NCBI GenBank assembly: GCA_000513555.1
Contig: ALYD01000001.1
Location: 62,001-126,000, forward strand
DNA from: Lachnospiraceae bacterium JC7
Lineage (GTDB): Bacteria > Bacillota > Clostridia > Lachnospirales > Lachnospiraceae
DNA length: 64,000 bases
Reading direction: 5' to 3'
Position 1 is the stretch's first letter; each line of letters begins with the position of its first letter. The translations under genes were made by a program, and so were the position numbers. The notes below the pieces were generated by a model. That model saw only the letters and a program-made list of their open reading frames with translations, had not been told where the DNA came from and searched no databases. Below are positions 42,299-51,368 of the stretch, one piece after another.

Positions 42299-43171
42299 TC
42301 AACTCTCGAAAATAGAATCTACATATTCCTTTGAGTCAAAGCGTCTGAGATCAGAAGCCTTTTCGCCGACTCCGATGTACTTTACGGGAAGTCCCAGCTC
42401 TGACTGAACTGCAAGTGCGATTCCGCCCTTTGCGGTTCCGTCCATCTTTGTGAGGATGATTCCGGTGACCTCGCAGGCATCCTTGAAGATCTGGGCCTGA
42501 GACATGGCGTTCTGACCGGTTGTGGCATCGAGGACCACAAGGGTCTCTCTGTAGCCCTCGGCAAATTCCTTGTCGATGATACGGTTTATCTTGCCGAGCT
42601 CGTTCATGAGATTCTTCTTATTATGAAGTCTTCCTGCTGTATCGATGATGAGAAGATCAGCGTTCTTTGACTTGAAGGACTGAAGGGCGTCAAATACTAC
42701 AGCCGCAGGATCGGAACCCTCCTTCTGTGCGATGACATCCACGTCTATGCGGTTTCCCCATTCCTTAAGCTGCTCAATTGCACCGGCTCTGAAGGTGTCA
42801 GCTGCGGCAAGGATGACGCGCTTGCCCTGATCCTTGAAGTTCTTTGCCATCTTTCCGATGGAAGTTGTCTTTCCCACACCGTTTACACCGATGACGGAAA
42901 TGATGCTTTTCTGCTTTTCGAATTCATAGTAGGAATCGTCCACGCGCATGAGCTCGTAAAGATAATCTCTCAGGATCTTCTTTATCTCCCTGGTGGTGTT
43001 GACTCCCTGACGGGCAGCTTCTGTTTTTACTGCATCGATGACCTTGAGGGTGGTGTTGACACCCACATCGGACATGATCATGGCATCCTCCAGATCCTCA
43101 TAAAAGGCATCGTCTGCCACTTCGTTGGACTGGAAAATGTTGTTTATAAGTTTAGAAAAGAAATTTGCCAT
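42299..43171 (-). CDS. ftsY: Signal recognition particle receptor FtsY
   Basis: SRP-receptor GTPase. The 290-residue NG-domain form starts at 43171, where AAAGGAG lies upstream; the longer frame adds 24 residues without a site. Motifs: GVNGVGKTTSIGK (G1), AADTFRAGA, DTAGRLHNKK (G3), TKMDGTAKGG (G4). The acidic A domain of E. coli FtsY is missing, as usual in Firmicutes. It follows smc in the rnc-smc-ftsY order. Confidence 0.97.
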   Translation of the reverse strand: MANFFSKLINNIFQSNEVADDAFYEDLEDAMIMSDVGVNTTLKVIDAVKTEAARQGVNTTREIKKILRDYLYELMRVDDSYYEFEKQKSIISVIGVNGVGKTTSIGKMAKNFKDQGKRVILAAADTFRAGAIEQLKEWGNRIDVDVIAQKEGSDPAAVVFDALQSFKSKNADLLIIDTAGRLHNKKNLMNELGKINRIIDKEFAEGYRETLVVLDATTGQNAMSQAQIFKDACEVTGIILTKMDGTAKGGIALAVQSELGLPVKYIGVGEKASDLRRFDSKEYVDSIFES

Positions 43172-43272
43172 ATAGGGCACTCCTTTATTTTGAGATATGA
43201 GTATCAAAAGTCTATATAGAATCGCTTTCGCGATTCGCCCCAATTCCGCATGCCCGGGCCGCTAAAGCGTCC

Positions 43273-46200
43273 TTATGCATCAAGCTGATCCTGAACGAGA
43301 TCAACGGAAACGAGGGTAGATACACCCTTTTCCTGCATGGTGATACCGAACAGTCTGTCGGCATTCTCCATGGTACCTCTACGGTGAGTGATGACGATGA
43401 ACTGTGTCTGTGTGAGAGTATGGAGATACTCTGCAAATCGGGTAACGTTCGAGTCATCAAGTGCCGCCTCGATCTCATCCAGAAGGCAGAATGGTGAAGG
43501 TTTCAGGTTCTGGATGGCAAAAAGCAGGGCTATGGCTGTAAGTGCCTTTTCTCCACCGGACAGCTGCATCATGTTCTGAAGCTTCTTTCCCGGCGGCTCT
43601 GCGATGATGGAAATGGATGTGGTAAGTACATCCGGATCCTCGGTATCCAGCTCAAGTCTACCCTGACCGCCTCCGAAAAGGATCTTGAAGGTCTTGTTGA
43701 ACTGCTCCTGAATAAGCCTGAAGTTCTCGTTGAACTGCTTACGCATGCCCTGATCCAGCTCTTCGATGATCTCGTTAAGAGATTTCTCGGATTCTGTGAG
43801 GTCCAGATACTGGTTGTTCAGGAACTCGTATCTTTCGGATACTTCCTTGTACTGCTCGATGGCATCCAGATTTACAGGACCGAGGGCTTTCAACTGACTC
43901 TTCAGCTGATTAACCAGAGTACGCACTTCATTGGTGTTCTTATATTCATCAGAATAACGTTTTTTTGCTTCTTCATAGGTGAGACCGTACTCGTCGTACA
44001 TGTAGGTGGTGAGCTTGTCGATCTTCTCATCAAGCTTTTCTCTCTTGTTCTGTACACGCATGGACTCTTTTTCCATATCAAGAAGTCGAACAGAGATCTC
44101 ATCCTTCTTCTGGAAGAAAGACTTTCGTTCCTCAAGAAGCTTTGTCTTGCTCTCTTCGTCTCTCGCCATCTTTTCGTTGAGCTTCTGTGAGGCTTCATCG
44201 GCGTTCTGGATAAGAGCTTCAAGTTCTCTGATCTTGTCGGCCTTGCTCTGAAGAACGCTGTCGGAATTCTGCTGGGAATCCTCCATCTCGCCCTTTTCGG
44301 TGGTGATGGTCTCAAGCTCTGAATTCAGTCTGTGAAGATTCTCGGTAACGAAATCCGTACGGGTCGAAAGGGATGAATACTCCACATTGATCTGTGACGC
44401 GATGGCCATAGTCTGAGTGTTCTGCTCGAGGGTGAGCTTCTCTATCTCCTGACGATGTGATTCTACGGAAGCCTTTGCGATGGAACGCTTGCTTTCGGAA
44501 TCGGATAACTTCTGCTTCAGGCCCTCGATGACCTTCTGTGAGGAAAGGATCTGTTCTTCGATCTCTTCCAGCTCACGCTTACGTCCCATGAGGTTCGAAT
44601 TGTTCCTGAAGGAACCACCGGAGATGGATCCTCCCGGATTCAGGAGATCACCTTCCAGAGTTACTATACGGAGACTCTGGTGGTACTTTCTCTGGATATG
44701 CAGAGCGGTCTCAATGTTGTTGACCACCAGCACACGGCCGAGAAGGTACTCGGAAAGAGTCTTATACTTCGCATCGAATTTGATGAGGTCACAGCCGAGG
44801 CCGATGGCGCCCTTCTCGGAAACCGCACGTTCACAGTTTTCATCGCGCTTTCCGCGAATGTTTGTGAGGGGAAGGAAGGTGGCACGGCCGTAGCGGTGCT
44901 GCTTGAGGTACTGGACCATGTTCTTTGCAGTATTCTCATCCTCGGTTACAACGTTCTGAATGGATCCGCCGAGAGCTGTCTCGATGGCAGTCTCGTAATC
45001 CTTCGGTACTTCGATGAGGTCTGCAACTACGCCCAGGATACCATGCTCCTGATCGCGTCTGTCCATGACCATCTTTATGGCATTGCCATAACCTTCGTAA
45101 CGCTCTGCGAGATTACGGAGGGTCTCGAGACGGTTCTTCTGATTGTCATGCTCACGGGTCTTGTGAGTGATCTGATCGCGGAGCTGCTGGTTGGCTTCTG
45201 AAAGCTTCGTTACAAGCTCTGAATCCGATGCAATAAGCTGCTTTACCTCTTCGAGACGGGAATTGATACGTTCCAGTTCCTTACGTTGTACCTCGATGTT
45301 TCCGAGGAAGTCGTCACTCTTTATGTTGGAGGCCTTTTCTGACTCCTTGACCGGTCGGTCTTCAAGCTGGAAATCAGGACCCATGCAGGAGGATACCGTA
45401 AGCTCGGTCTCATCCATGGTGGAGTTGATCATCTCGAGATCAAGCTCGATGTTCTCCATCATTTCATCGGTGCCGGCCTTGTTGTTCTTGATGAAGCTTA
45501 TCTGCTCCTTGATCCACTTTAAGAGGCTTAAGTTATCCTCGATCTGTGATATACGGTCAAACATGTCCTTCTGCAAAGCATTGATACGCTGGGTATAATG
45601 AAGGGCATTGTTCTTTTCTGTGTTTATCTGCTCGTTCAATACGCCGATCTGACCCTGAAGGTTGGTCTTCAGAAGATCGGATCTGTTTATATCGTCCTTG
45701 GATCTGCTGAGTTCTGCATCAAGAGCACGGATCTTTTCCTCTATCTCGGTATACTTTCCGTTCAGCTCTTCAGATTCCTTTTTCACTGCGTCCAGTTCGT
45801 CATTTACGGTGCTGGCGTTCTCATTGACAGAATCGAGTCCCTTGAAGGTCTCTTCCATGTCGCGGATGAAGAGATTTGAGTCGGCATTGACAAGCTCATC
45901 ACGAATGGTGAGATACTGTCTCGCTTCGTCTGACTGCTTTTTGAGAGGTCCCACCTGACGCTCCAGCTCGTTCAGGATATCGGTTACACGGGTAAGGTTT
46001 GCCTGCTCATCCGAGAGCTTCTTCTCGGCAAGAGCCTTACGGCGCTTGAACTTTACGATACCTACGGCTTCGTCGAAAAGGTCACGGCGCTCCTCCGGCT
46101 TTCCGGAAAGGATCTTTTCTACCTGACCCTGACCGATGATACTGTAGCCGTCTTTACCGATACCGGTATCATAGAAGAGCTCGTTTACGTCCTTGAGTCG

Positions 46201-46557
46201 ACATTCTGTGCCGTTCAGCATGTACTCGGACTCTCCGGAGCGGTACAAACGTCTGGAGACCGTAACGGTGTCGTAGTCGATGTTCAGGAGTCTGTCCGAG
46301 TTATCGAGGGTTATGGCAACAAAGGCAGAGCTCTGGGGACGTCTCAGCTGTGTTCCTGCGAAGATTACGTCCTGCATGGAAGATCCACGAAGCTGCTTGA
46401 CCTTCTGTTCACCGAGAACCCATCGAACCGCGTCGGAGATATTGGATTTTCCGGAGCCGTTAGGTCCTACTATACCTGTGACTCCCTTACTGAAATCGAG
46501 GACAGTCTTGTTGGCAAAGGACTTAAAGCCCTGAATTTCAATAGATTTTAAATACAT
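43273..46557 (-). CDS. smc: Chromosome segregation protein SMC
   Basis: Condensin ATPase. The N-terminal head has Walker A GPNGSGKSNISDAV (about 32); the C-terminal head has signature LSGGEKALTAIALLF and Walker B PFCLLDEIEAALD. The hinge spans about 490-640 (ILGVVADLIEVP to PGGSISGGSF). At 1094 residues it is ~90 shorter than B. subtilis SMC. The arms differ: the arm before the hinge is ~325 residues but that after it only ~250, and the former holds a non-coil stretch (near SSCMGPDFQLEDRPVKES). The start overlaps rnc by 20 bases. Confidence 0.96.
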   Translation of the reverse strand: MYLKSIEIQGFKSFANKTVLDFSKGVTGIVGPNGSGKSNISDAVRWVLGEQKVKQLRGSSMQDVIFAGTQLRRPQSSAFVAITLDNSDRLLNIDYDTVTVSRRLYRSGESEYMLNGTECRLKDVNELFYDTGIGKDGYSIIGQGQVEKILSGKPEERRDLFDEAVGIVKFKRRKALAEKKLSDEQANLTRVTDILNELERQVGPLKKQSDEARQYLTIRDELVNADSNLFIRDMEETFKGLDSVNENASTVNDELDAVKKESEELNGKYTEIEEKIRALDAELSRSKDDINRSDLLKTNLQGQIGVLNEQINTEKNNALHYTQRINALQKDMFDRISQIEDNLSLLKWIKEQISFIKNNKAGTDEMMENIELDLEMINSTMDETELTVSSCMGPDFQLEDRPVKESEKASNIKSDDFLGNIEVQRKELERINSRLEEVKQLIASDSELVTKLSEANQQLRDQITHKTREHDNQKNRLETLRNLAERYEGYGNAIKMVMDRRDQEHGILGVVADLIEVPKDYETAIETALGGSIQNVVTEDENTAKNMVQYLKQHRYGRATFLPLTNIRGKRDENCERAVSEKGAIGLGCDLIKFDAKYKTLSEYLLGRVLVVNNIETALHIQRKYHQSLRIVTLEGDLLNPGGSISGGSFRNNSNLMGRKRELEEIEEQILSSQKVIEGLKQKLSDSESKRSIAKASVESHRQEIEKLTLEQNTQTMAIASQINVEYSSLSTRTDFVTENLHRLNSELETITTEKGEMEDSQQNSDSVLQSKADKIRELEALIQNADEASQKLNEKMARDEESKTKLLEERKSFFQKKDEISVRLLDMEKESMRVQNKREKLDEKIDKLTTYMYDEYGLTYEEAKKRYSDEYKNTNEVRTLVNQLKSQLKALGPVNLDAIEQYKEVSERYEFLNNQYLDLTESEKSLNEIIEELDQGMRKQFNENFRLIQEQFNKTFKILFGGGQGRLELDTEDPDVLTTSISIIAEPPGKKLQNMMQLSGGEKALTAIALLFAIQNLKPSPFCLLDEIEAALDDSNVTRFAEYLHTLTQTQFIVITHRRGTMENADRLFGITMQEKGVSTLVSVDLVQDQLDA

Positions 46558-47245
46558 ATCCGGTTTCCGCCTTAATCTGCTTTAATGTCTGGTAAGCAGC
46601 ACCCTGCTCACTCTTTTTCTTGCTGGAACCTTCACCGATACCGTACTCCTTGTCGTTAAGTATGGCCTGTACACGGTAGAATCTGTCGTGACAAGGGCCT
46701 GATTCCTCTATGACCCTGTACTCAAGTTCCATCTTGTTCTGTGAAACATATTCCTGAAGAACAGTCTTTGCATCTCTGTAAAGTCCTGTGTTCTCTATAT
46801 CCGAGAGAACGAAGGTCTTTACGAACTTCTCTGCCGGCTCAAGTCCGCCGTCCAGATACATGGCGCCTATTACGGACTCAAATGCATCTGAAATTACAGA
46901 ATCGCGATTGTTGATGCCTTCTCTTGCTTCACCCTTTCCCAAAATGATGTAATCACCAAGATTTACCTTGCGGGCAGCTTCTGCCAATGTTGGCTCACAT
47001 ACCAGCGCGGCGCGAACCTTGGTCATGACACCCTCCTGAAGTACAGGTGTGCGATTGAAAAGAAATACGCTAGAGATAAGCTCCAGAACCGCGTCTCCTA
47101 AAAACTCAAGTCTCTGGTTAGAAGCTTCCTTTGGTTCACCGTTTTCGTTGCTGAAGGATGGATGAGTGAGAGCATGTCTCAAAAGGCCCACATTGTTGAA
47201 GTGATAACCTAAAGCATCCTGCAGCTTGTCTAAATTTTCTTCCAT
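46538..47245 (-). CDS. rnc: Ribonuclease III
   Basis: Cuts double-stranded RNA, including rRNA precursors. The 235-residue form starting at 47245 has GGAGG 5 bases upstream. The catalytic block QRLEFLGDAVLELI and the later ISDAFESVIGAMYLDGG carry the acidic metal ligands; the last ~70 residues are a dsRNA-binding domain (GSSKKKSEQGAAYQTL). It is the first gene of rnc-smc-ftsY and has a long paired leader (47272-47390). Confidence 0.96.
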   Translation of the reverse strand: MEENLDKLQDALGYHFNNVGLLRHALTHPSFSNENGEPKEASNQRLEFLGDAVLELISSVFLFNRTPVLQEGVMTKVRAALVCEPTLAEAARKVNLGDYIILGKGEAREGINNRDSVISDAFESVIGAMYLDGGLEPAEKFVKTFVLSDIENTGLYRDAKTVLQEYVSQNKMELEYRVIEESGPCHDRFYRVQAILNDKEYGIGEGSSKKKSEQGAAYQTLKQIKAETGYVFKIY

Positions 47246-47271
47246 TTGTCCTCCTGTAAAAGATAGTACAA

Positions 47272-47390
47272 GGGTCAAAATGTCTGAAAAGATCATTGAT
47301 TCGGGTGTCGGATGACCGTCTCCCGCTGATGATGCATGATGAGTGATCTTTATGCATCAGGCTTTTCAATTGATTCAGACTTTTTGACCC
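47272..47390 (-). promoter_or_regulatory. Long branched stem-loop in the rnc leader
   Basis: Outer arms 47272-47288 and 47374-47390 are complementary at 16 of 17 positions. Inside are two further hairpins: CTGATGCAT / ATGCATCATCAG and CGGG...CCCG around GGTC/GACA-type pairing. It ends 27 bases before rnc and has no T-tract. Such a duplex is a plausible RNase III target for autoregulation, as known for the E. coli rnc leader. The 47391-47429 remainder is empty. Confidence 0.6.
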
Positions 47391-47429
47391 AGTTGATCTG
47401 TTGATGTAATGATTAGTTTTTGACCTGAT

Positions 47430-47663
47430 TTATGCTATAGCCTTCTTGATGGCGTCTACAGCATCCTGAACGGTTATGAGATGCTCTGCGGCATCATCAG
47501 GTACTTCGATTCCGAACTCGCTCTCGATAGCCATAACTACCTGAACAACGTCGAGGGAATCCATCTCAAGATCATCAACGAACTTTGCCTCCGGTGTGAT
47601 CTTTGCTGCATCTACATGAGAAACCTCATTTGTGATGATCTGCTTTAACTTTTCAAATTCCAT
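47430..47663 (-). CDS. acpP: Acyl carrier protein
   Basis: A 77-residue acidic carrier with the phosphopantetheine Ser in LEMDSLDVVQVV (about 38). Carries acyl chains in fatty-acid synthesis. It follows plsX by 31 bases, the usual order. Confidence 0.96.
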   Translation of the reverse strand: MEFEKLKQIITNEVSHVDAAKITPEAKFVDDLEMDSLDVVQVVMAIESEFGIEVPDDAAEHLITVQDAVDAIKKAIA

Positions 47664-47694
47664 TGTATTTTCCTCTTTTCGCTATAGTGAATGA

Positions 47695-48735
47695 TCATTC
47701 AGCGGCTTCTGCCGACTGTTCGGCCTCGATGCTCTCTGCGATCTTGTTTACCGCGTCAGCCTTTACGAAGTCGTAGCACTGCTGAACAGCATGTTTGATC
47801 TCACGTCCGTCGGTGTTTCCGTGAACCTTTACAACGAGACCCTTGAGACCGAGAACAGGTGCTCCGCCATACTGCTTTGCATCAAAGCGTCCGAGAGTCT
47901 TTTTGAGAGCTCCCTTCAAAAGAGCTCCGCCTATAAGAGTTAAAGGTCCGGACTTGATGGCTGCCTTCAGCTCACCCATGAACATCTTGCCTACGCCCTC
48001 ATACATCTTGAGTACGCAGTTTCCTACGAAGGCATCGCAGATCGCAACATCGCATCCGCCCAGAGCGATGTCTCTCGCCTCACAGGAGCCCATAAAGTTT
48101 ATATCCTTTACGGCTTTGAGAAGCGGCATGGTCTCCTTTACAAGCTGATTGCCCTTTTCTTCCTCGGCACCGACATTAACGAGACCTACCTTGGGATTCT
48201 TGATGCCTACAACTTCACGCATGTAAATAGTGCCCATCTTGGCGTACTGAACCAGCCAGTCCGGTTTTGAGTCTACATTGGCACCGCTGTCGAGAAGCAG
48301 GGTGACACCTGTACGTGTCGGTACGAGTGCTCCGAAAGGTGGACGTGGAACGCCCTTTGCGCGGCCTACGATAAGCTGTCCGCCTGCAAGTACCGCTCCG
48401 CTTGAGCCGGCAGAAATGAAGGCATCGGCATTACCATCCTTTATGAAGTGGAGCGCCTTTACTATGCTGGAATCCTTTTTACGGCGGATAGCCAGAACAG
48501 GAGCTTCATGAAGTGAGATGACTTCCTGTGCGTCTACTATCTCTACACGCTCTGAAAGCTCGGAATCCTCGATCCCCAACTCCTTTGCGGAAGACAGTTC
48601 CTGCTTTAGCTTCTCTTCAGGCCCAAATAAAAAAAGCTTTGTATCAGCTGTGGTTTTGAGTGACTCCAATGCACCCTTTACTATTGCGGAAGGCGCATTG
48701 TCTCCGCCCATACAATCTATAGCTATTCTAACCAT
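47695..48735 (-). CDS. plsX: Phosphate acyltransferase PlsX
   Basis: Makes acyl phosphate from acyl-ACP for phospholipid synthesis. Starts MVRIAIDCMGGDNAP at 48735 (GGAG upstream); 346 residues. Further blocks: RKKDSSIVKALHFIKDG, ISAGSSGAVLAGG, LLDSGANVDSKP. The rpmF gene commonly found just upstream in Firmicutes is absent; instead there is a gap with a palindrome and a hairpin before the EF-G-like gene. Confidence 0.95.
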   Translation of the reverse strand: MVRIAIDCMGGDNAPSAIVKGALESLKTTADTKLFLFGPEEKLKQELSSAKELGIEDSELSERVEIVDAQEVISLHEAPVLAIRRKKDSSIVKALHFIKDGNADAFISAGSSGAVLAGGQLIVGRAKGVPRPPFGALVPTRTGVTLLLDSGANVDSKPDWLVQYAKMGTIYMREVVGIKNPKVGLVNVGAEEEKGNQLVKETMPLLKAVKDINFMGSCEARDIALGGCDVAICDAFVGNCVLKMYEGVGKMFMGELKAAIKSGPLTLIGGALLKGALKKTLGRFDAKQYGGAPVLGLKGLVVKVHGNTDGREIKHAVQQCYDFVKADAVNKIAESIEAEQSAEAAE

Positions 48736-48838
48736 TGTTCTCCATTCTGACAGACATAGTTCTGCCTTATACATACTTCGCTATTCTAATATGGCAAAAG
48801 TTTCGAGTCAAGTTCTTATGGGCATGCCGGGAAATGCG

Positions 48839-48862
48839 TCGGCAATATTTAAATGATACCGA
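48839..48862. repeat. Dispersed small palindrome, copy 6
   Basis: TCGGCAATATTTAAA, then CCGA at the end, closely matching copy 1 (1771-1794) in sequence and 24-base length. It lies upstream of plsX. Confidence 0.6.
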
Positions 48863-48893
48863 AAATGTACGAATCGCAGGTCTTCTGTCAAGA

Positions 48894-48936
48894 ATATCCC
48901 CCTGAGGGGACTGTACAGACACCTTCAGGGGGATAT
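48894..48936. terminator. Hairpin between the EF-G-like gene and plsX
   Basis: ATATCCCCCTGA / TCAGGGGGATAT form a perfect 12-base stem with a ~19-base loop, 48 bases after the EF-G-like gene. The T-tract is weak on either strand, so termination is probable but not certain. Confidence 0.6.
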
Positions 48937-48983
48937 GAATTTTGTGTGATTATTTTAGAGAAGGCTTATATCTCAGAAAAGGA

Positions 48984-51077
48984 TCACTTTTCTGCTTCCT
49001 GAGCGTTCTCTTCAACGATCTGCTTCTGTATATCGCCAGGAGCCTGCTCGTATCTTGCGAACTCGTACTCGAAATCTCCTGCGCCGCCGGTCATGGATCT
49101 AAGATCCGTGCTGTAGCCGTAGAGACTTGACATCGGAGCCTCAGCCTGAATTACCTGCTTGCCGTTTCCGATGGACTCCATGCCGAGAACTCTTCCGCGA
49201 CGCTTGGTCATATCACCCATGATATCACCGGTGTTTGCATCGGGAACAGTGATCTTTACAGCTGCAATAGGCTCCAGGATAACAGGCTGACACTTCATGA
49301 AAGCATCCTTAAATGCCATGTTTGCAGCAGTCTTAAATGCCATATCGGAAGAATCTACAGGATGGTATGATCCATCAAGGAGTGTTGCCTTGATACCTAC
49401 AACAGGATAGCCTGCGAGAGGTCCCTTCTCTGTTCCTTCCTGAACACCCTTTTCTACTGCAGGGAAGTAATTCTTCGGAACTGCTCCGCCGAATACCTTC
49501 TCTTCGAAGATGTATGGTGTTTCAAGATCGCCTGATGGCTCGAACTGCATGATAACGTCACCGAACTGACCGTGTCCGCCGGACTGCTTTTTGTATCTGC
49601 CCTGAACCTTGGCCACCTTCTTTATGGTCTCACGGTATGGGAATCTAGGCTTCTCAAGGATGATGGAAACATTGTAACGCTCCTTGATCATGGATGCCAC
49701 GACCTCGAGTTCCTGATCGCCGATGCCGTAGATAAGTGACTGACGGTTTCCGGGATCTGCAACGGTCTTTATGGTTCTGTGCTCGTCCATCATACGTGCA
49801 AGAGCTGTTGAAAGCTTATCTTCATCAGCCTTGTTCTCTGTACGGTATGCCTTGTAGGTGTATGGCTTGGAGATCTGCGGTCCGTGATAAATGATAGGAG
49901 CATTTCTGTCAGCCATGGTGTCACCTGTCTCAGTGACTGTAAGCTTTGCTACTGCGCCGATGTCTCCGGCCTTAAGCTCTGTGACTTCGATATTCTCTTT
50001 TCCGCGGAGGATATAGATCTTTCCGATCTTCTCAACGGTTTCCTTGTTTACATTATAAACTTCGCTGTTAGGAGTTAATGTTCCTGTGCATACCTTCAGC
50101 ATGGAATACTTGCCCATGAAAGGATCTGCTATGGTCTTCCATACCTTTGCGGTAAGGGTCGCATCTGAATTGTATTTTGCTGTGAAACGTTCGCCGTTTG
50201 AGGCATCCACACCGACTGTTTCAAACTCGTTTGGTGCAGGGAAGTACTTGTCGATTACCTGAAGAAGTACGTTGAAGCCCTGGATGTTAATGCCTGATCC
50301 CATGAGAACAGGTACCATCTCGCAGGTCCTTACACAGCTTTTGAGAGCTGCCTGAATCTCCTCGACTGTGAACTCTTCTCCGCCGAAATACTTCTCCATG
50401 AACTCGTCTGAAGTTTCCGCAACTGCTTCGAGAAGTGCGTTTCTTGCGATACCGAGGTTCTTCTGAACGTAATCAGGGATCTCTGCTGCTTCGTACTGGT
50501 TAAGATTTGTAAATTTACGGCCTTCCATCTTAACTACGTTTACGAAACCTACGAATTTTTCATTTTCACGGATAGGGATCTGGAATGGTGCGACAGATCT
50601 TCCGAAACGCTTCTCGAGATCGAGAACCAGCTGACGGAAGGATGCATGATCGTCATCCATGTTTGTCACAAAGAAAAGACGGGGGATGTGGAACTTCTCG
50701 CAAATTTCCCATGCCTTGACTGTGCCGGGCTCTATACCTGCCTTACAGTTCACAACGATGATCGCTGAGTCGGCAACTGAGATTGCCTCTTCTACTTCGC
50801 CCACGAAATCGAAGTATCCCGGAGTATCAAGTATATTGATCTTTAATTCTCCACTTTCGCCCTTGTACTCCAAAGGAATGGTAGATGTGGAAATGGAAAA
50901 CTTTCTCTTGATTTCCTCTTTGTCGAAATCCGAAACTGTGTTGCCCTCAGGGATGCTGCCCATACGGCTTGTAGTGCCGGTTACGTAAGCAAGCGCCTCG
51001 GCTACAGTTGTTTTACCTGCGCCGCCATGTCCCAAGAGAACAACATTACGTATGTTGCCGGTGTCATATACCTTCAT
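48984..51077 (-). CDS. Elongation factor G-like GTPase (EF-G2 type)
   Basis: A 697-residue translational GTPase with the five-domain EF-G layout. G1 is GHGGAGKTTVAEAL, G3 DTPGYFDFVGE, and the C-terminal domains IV-V include GGHGQFGDVIMQF and RRGRVLGMES. The G4 motif, NKxD in canonical EF-G, reads VTNMDDD, and the N-terminus (MKVYDTGNIRNVVLLGHGG) differs from classic FusA. This is the secondary EF-G group common in Clostridia; the main fusA normally lies with rpsL-rpsG elsewhere. It is a single gene flanked by a hairpin and by a ~290-base upstream gap with no gene. Confidence 0.85.
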   Translation of the reverse strand: MKVYDTGNIRNVVLLGHGGAGKTTVAEALAYVTGTTSRMGSIPEGNTVSDFDKEEIKRKFSISTSTIPLEYKGESGELKINILDTPGYFDFVGEVEEAISVADSAIIVVNCKAGIEPGTVKAWEICEKFHIPRLFFVTNMDDDHASFRQLVLDLEKRFGRSVAPFQIPIRENEKFVGFVNVVKMEGRKFTNLNQYEAAEIPDYVQKNLGIARNALLEAVAETSDEFMEKYFGGEEFTVEEIQAALKSCVRTCEMVPVLMGSGINIQGFNVLLQVIDKYFPAPNEFETVGVDASNGERFTAKYNSDATLTAKVWKTIADPFMGKYSMLKVCTGTLTPNSEVYNVNKETVEKIGKIYILRGKENIEVTELKAGDIGAVAKLTVTETGDTMADRNAPIIYHGPQISKPYTYKAYRTENKADEDKLSTALARMMDEHRTIKTVADPGNRQSLIYGIGDQELEVVASMIKERYNVSIILEKPRFPYRETIKKVAKVQGRYKKQSGGHGQFGDVIMQFEPSGDLETPYIFEEKVFGGAVPKNYFPAVEKGVQEGTEKGPLAGYPVVGIKATLLDGSYHPVDSSDMAFKTAANMAFKDAFMKCQPVILEPIAAVKITVPDANTGDIMGDMTKRRGRVLGMESIGNGKQVIQAEAPMSSLYGYSTDLRSMTGGAGDFEYEFARYEQAPGDIQKQIVEENAQEAEK

Positions 51078-51326
51078 AAGTCTTACCTCCTGTCATACGA
51101 AGTATGTAATATGTAAGTATTTTACTAAAAATGGCATATGAATACAAGATTTATAAGAAAATATCACCAATGAATGTAAAATTTAAATAAAAATTATTCA
51201 TATAAAATAAACTAATGTATGGGCTGAAAATTAAATTCAGAAGTGAGAATTGTACAAGTCGCGATTTTTGTACAAAAAGTTCGGTGAGATCATGCGCCAG
51301 CATGCCGGTCAACGCGCAATATCGCG

Positions 51327-51363
51327 AAAAAAACAGTCCTGTCGATCTCCCGACAGGACTGTT
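51327..51363 (-). terminator. Rho-independent terminator of tyrA
   Basis: AACAGTCCTGTCG / CGACAGGACTGTT, a perfect 13-base stem with a 6-base loop, followed by T residues on the minus strand. The 51078-51326 gap upstream of the EF-G-like gene is A/T-rich and otherwise featureless. Confidence 0.93.
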
Positions 51364-51368
51364 CGTAT

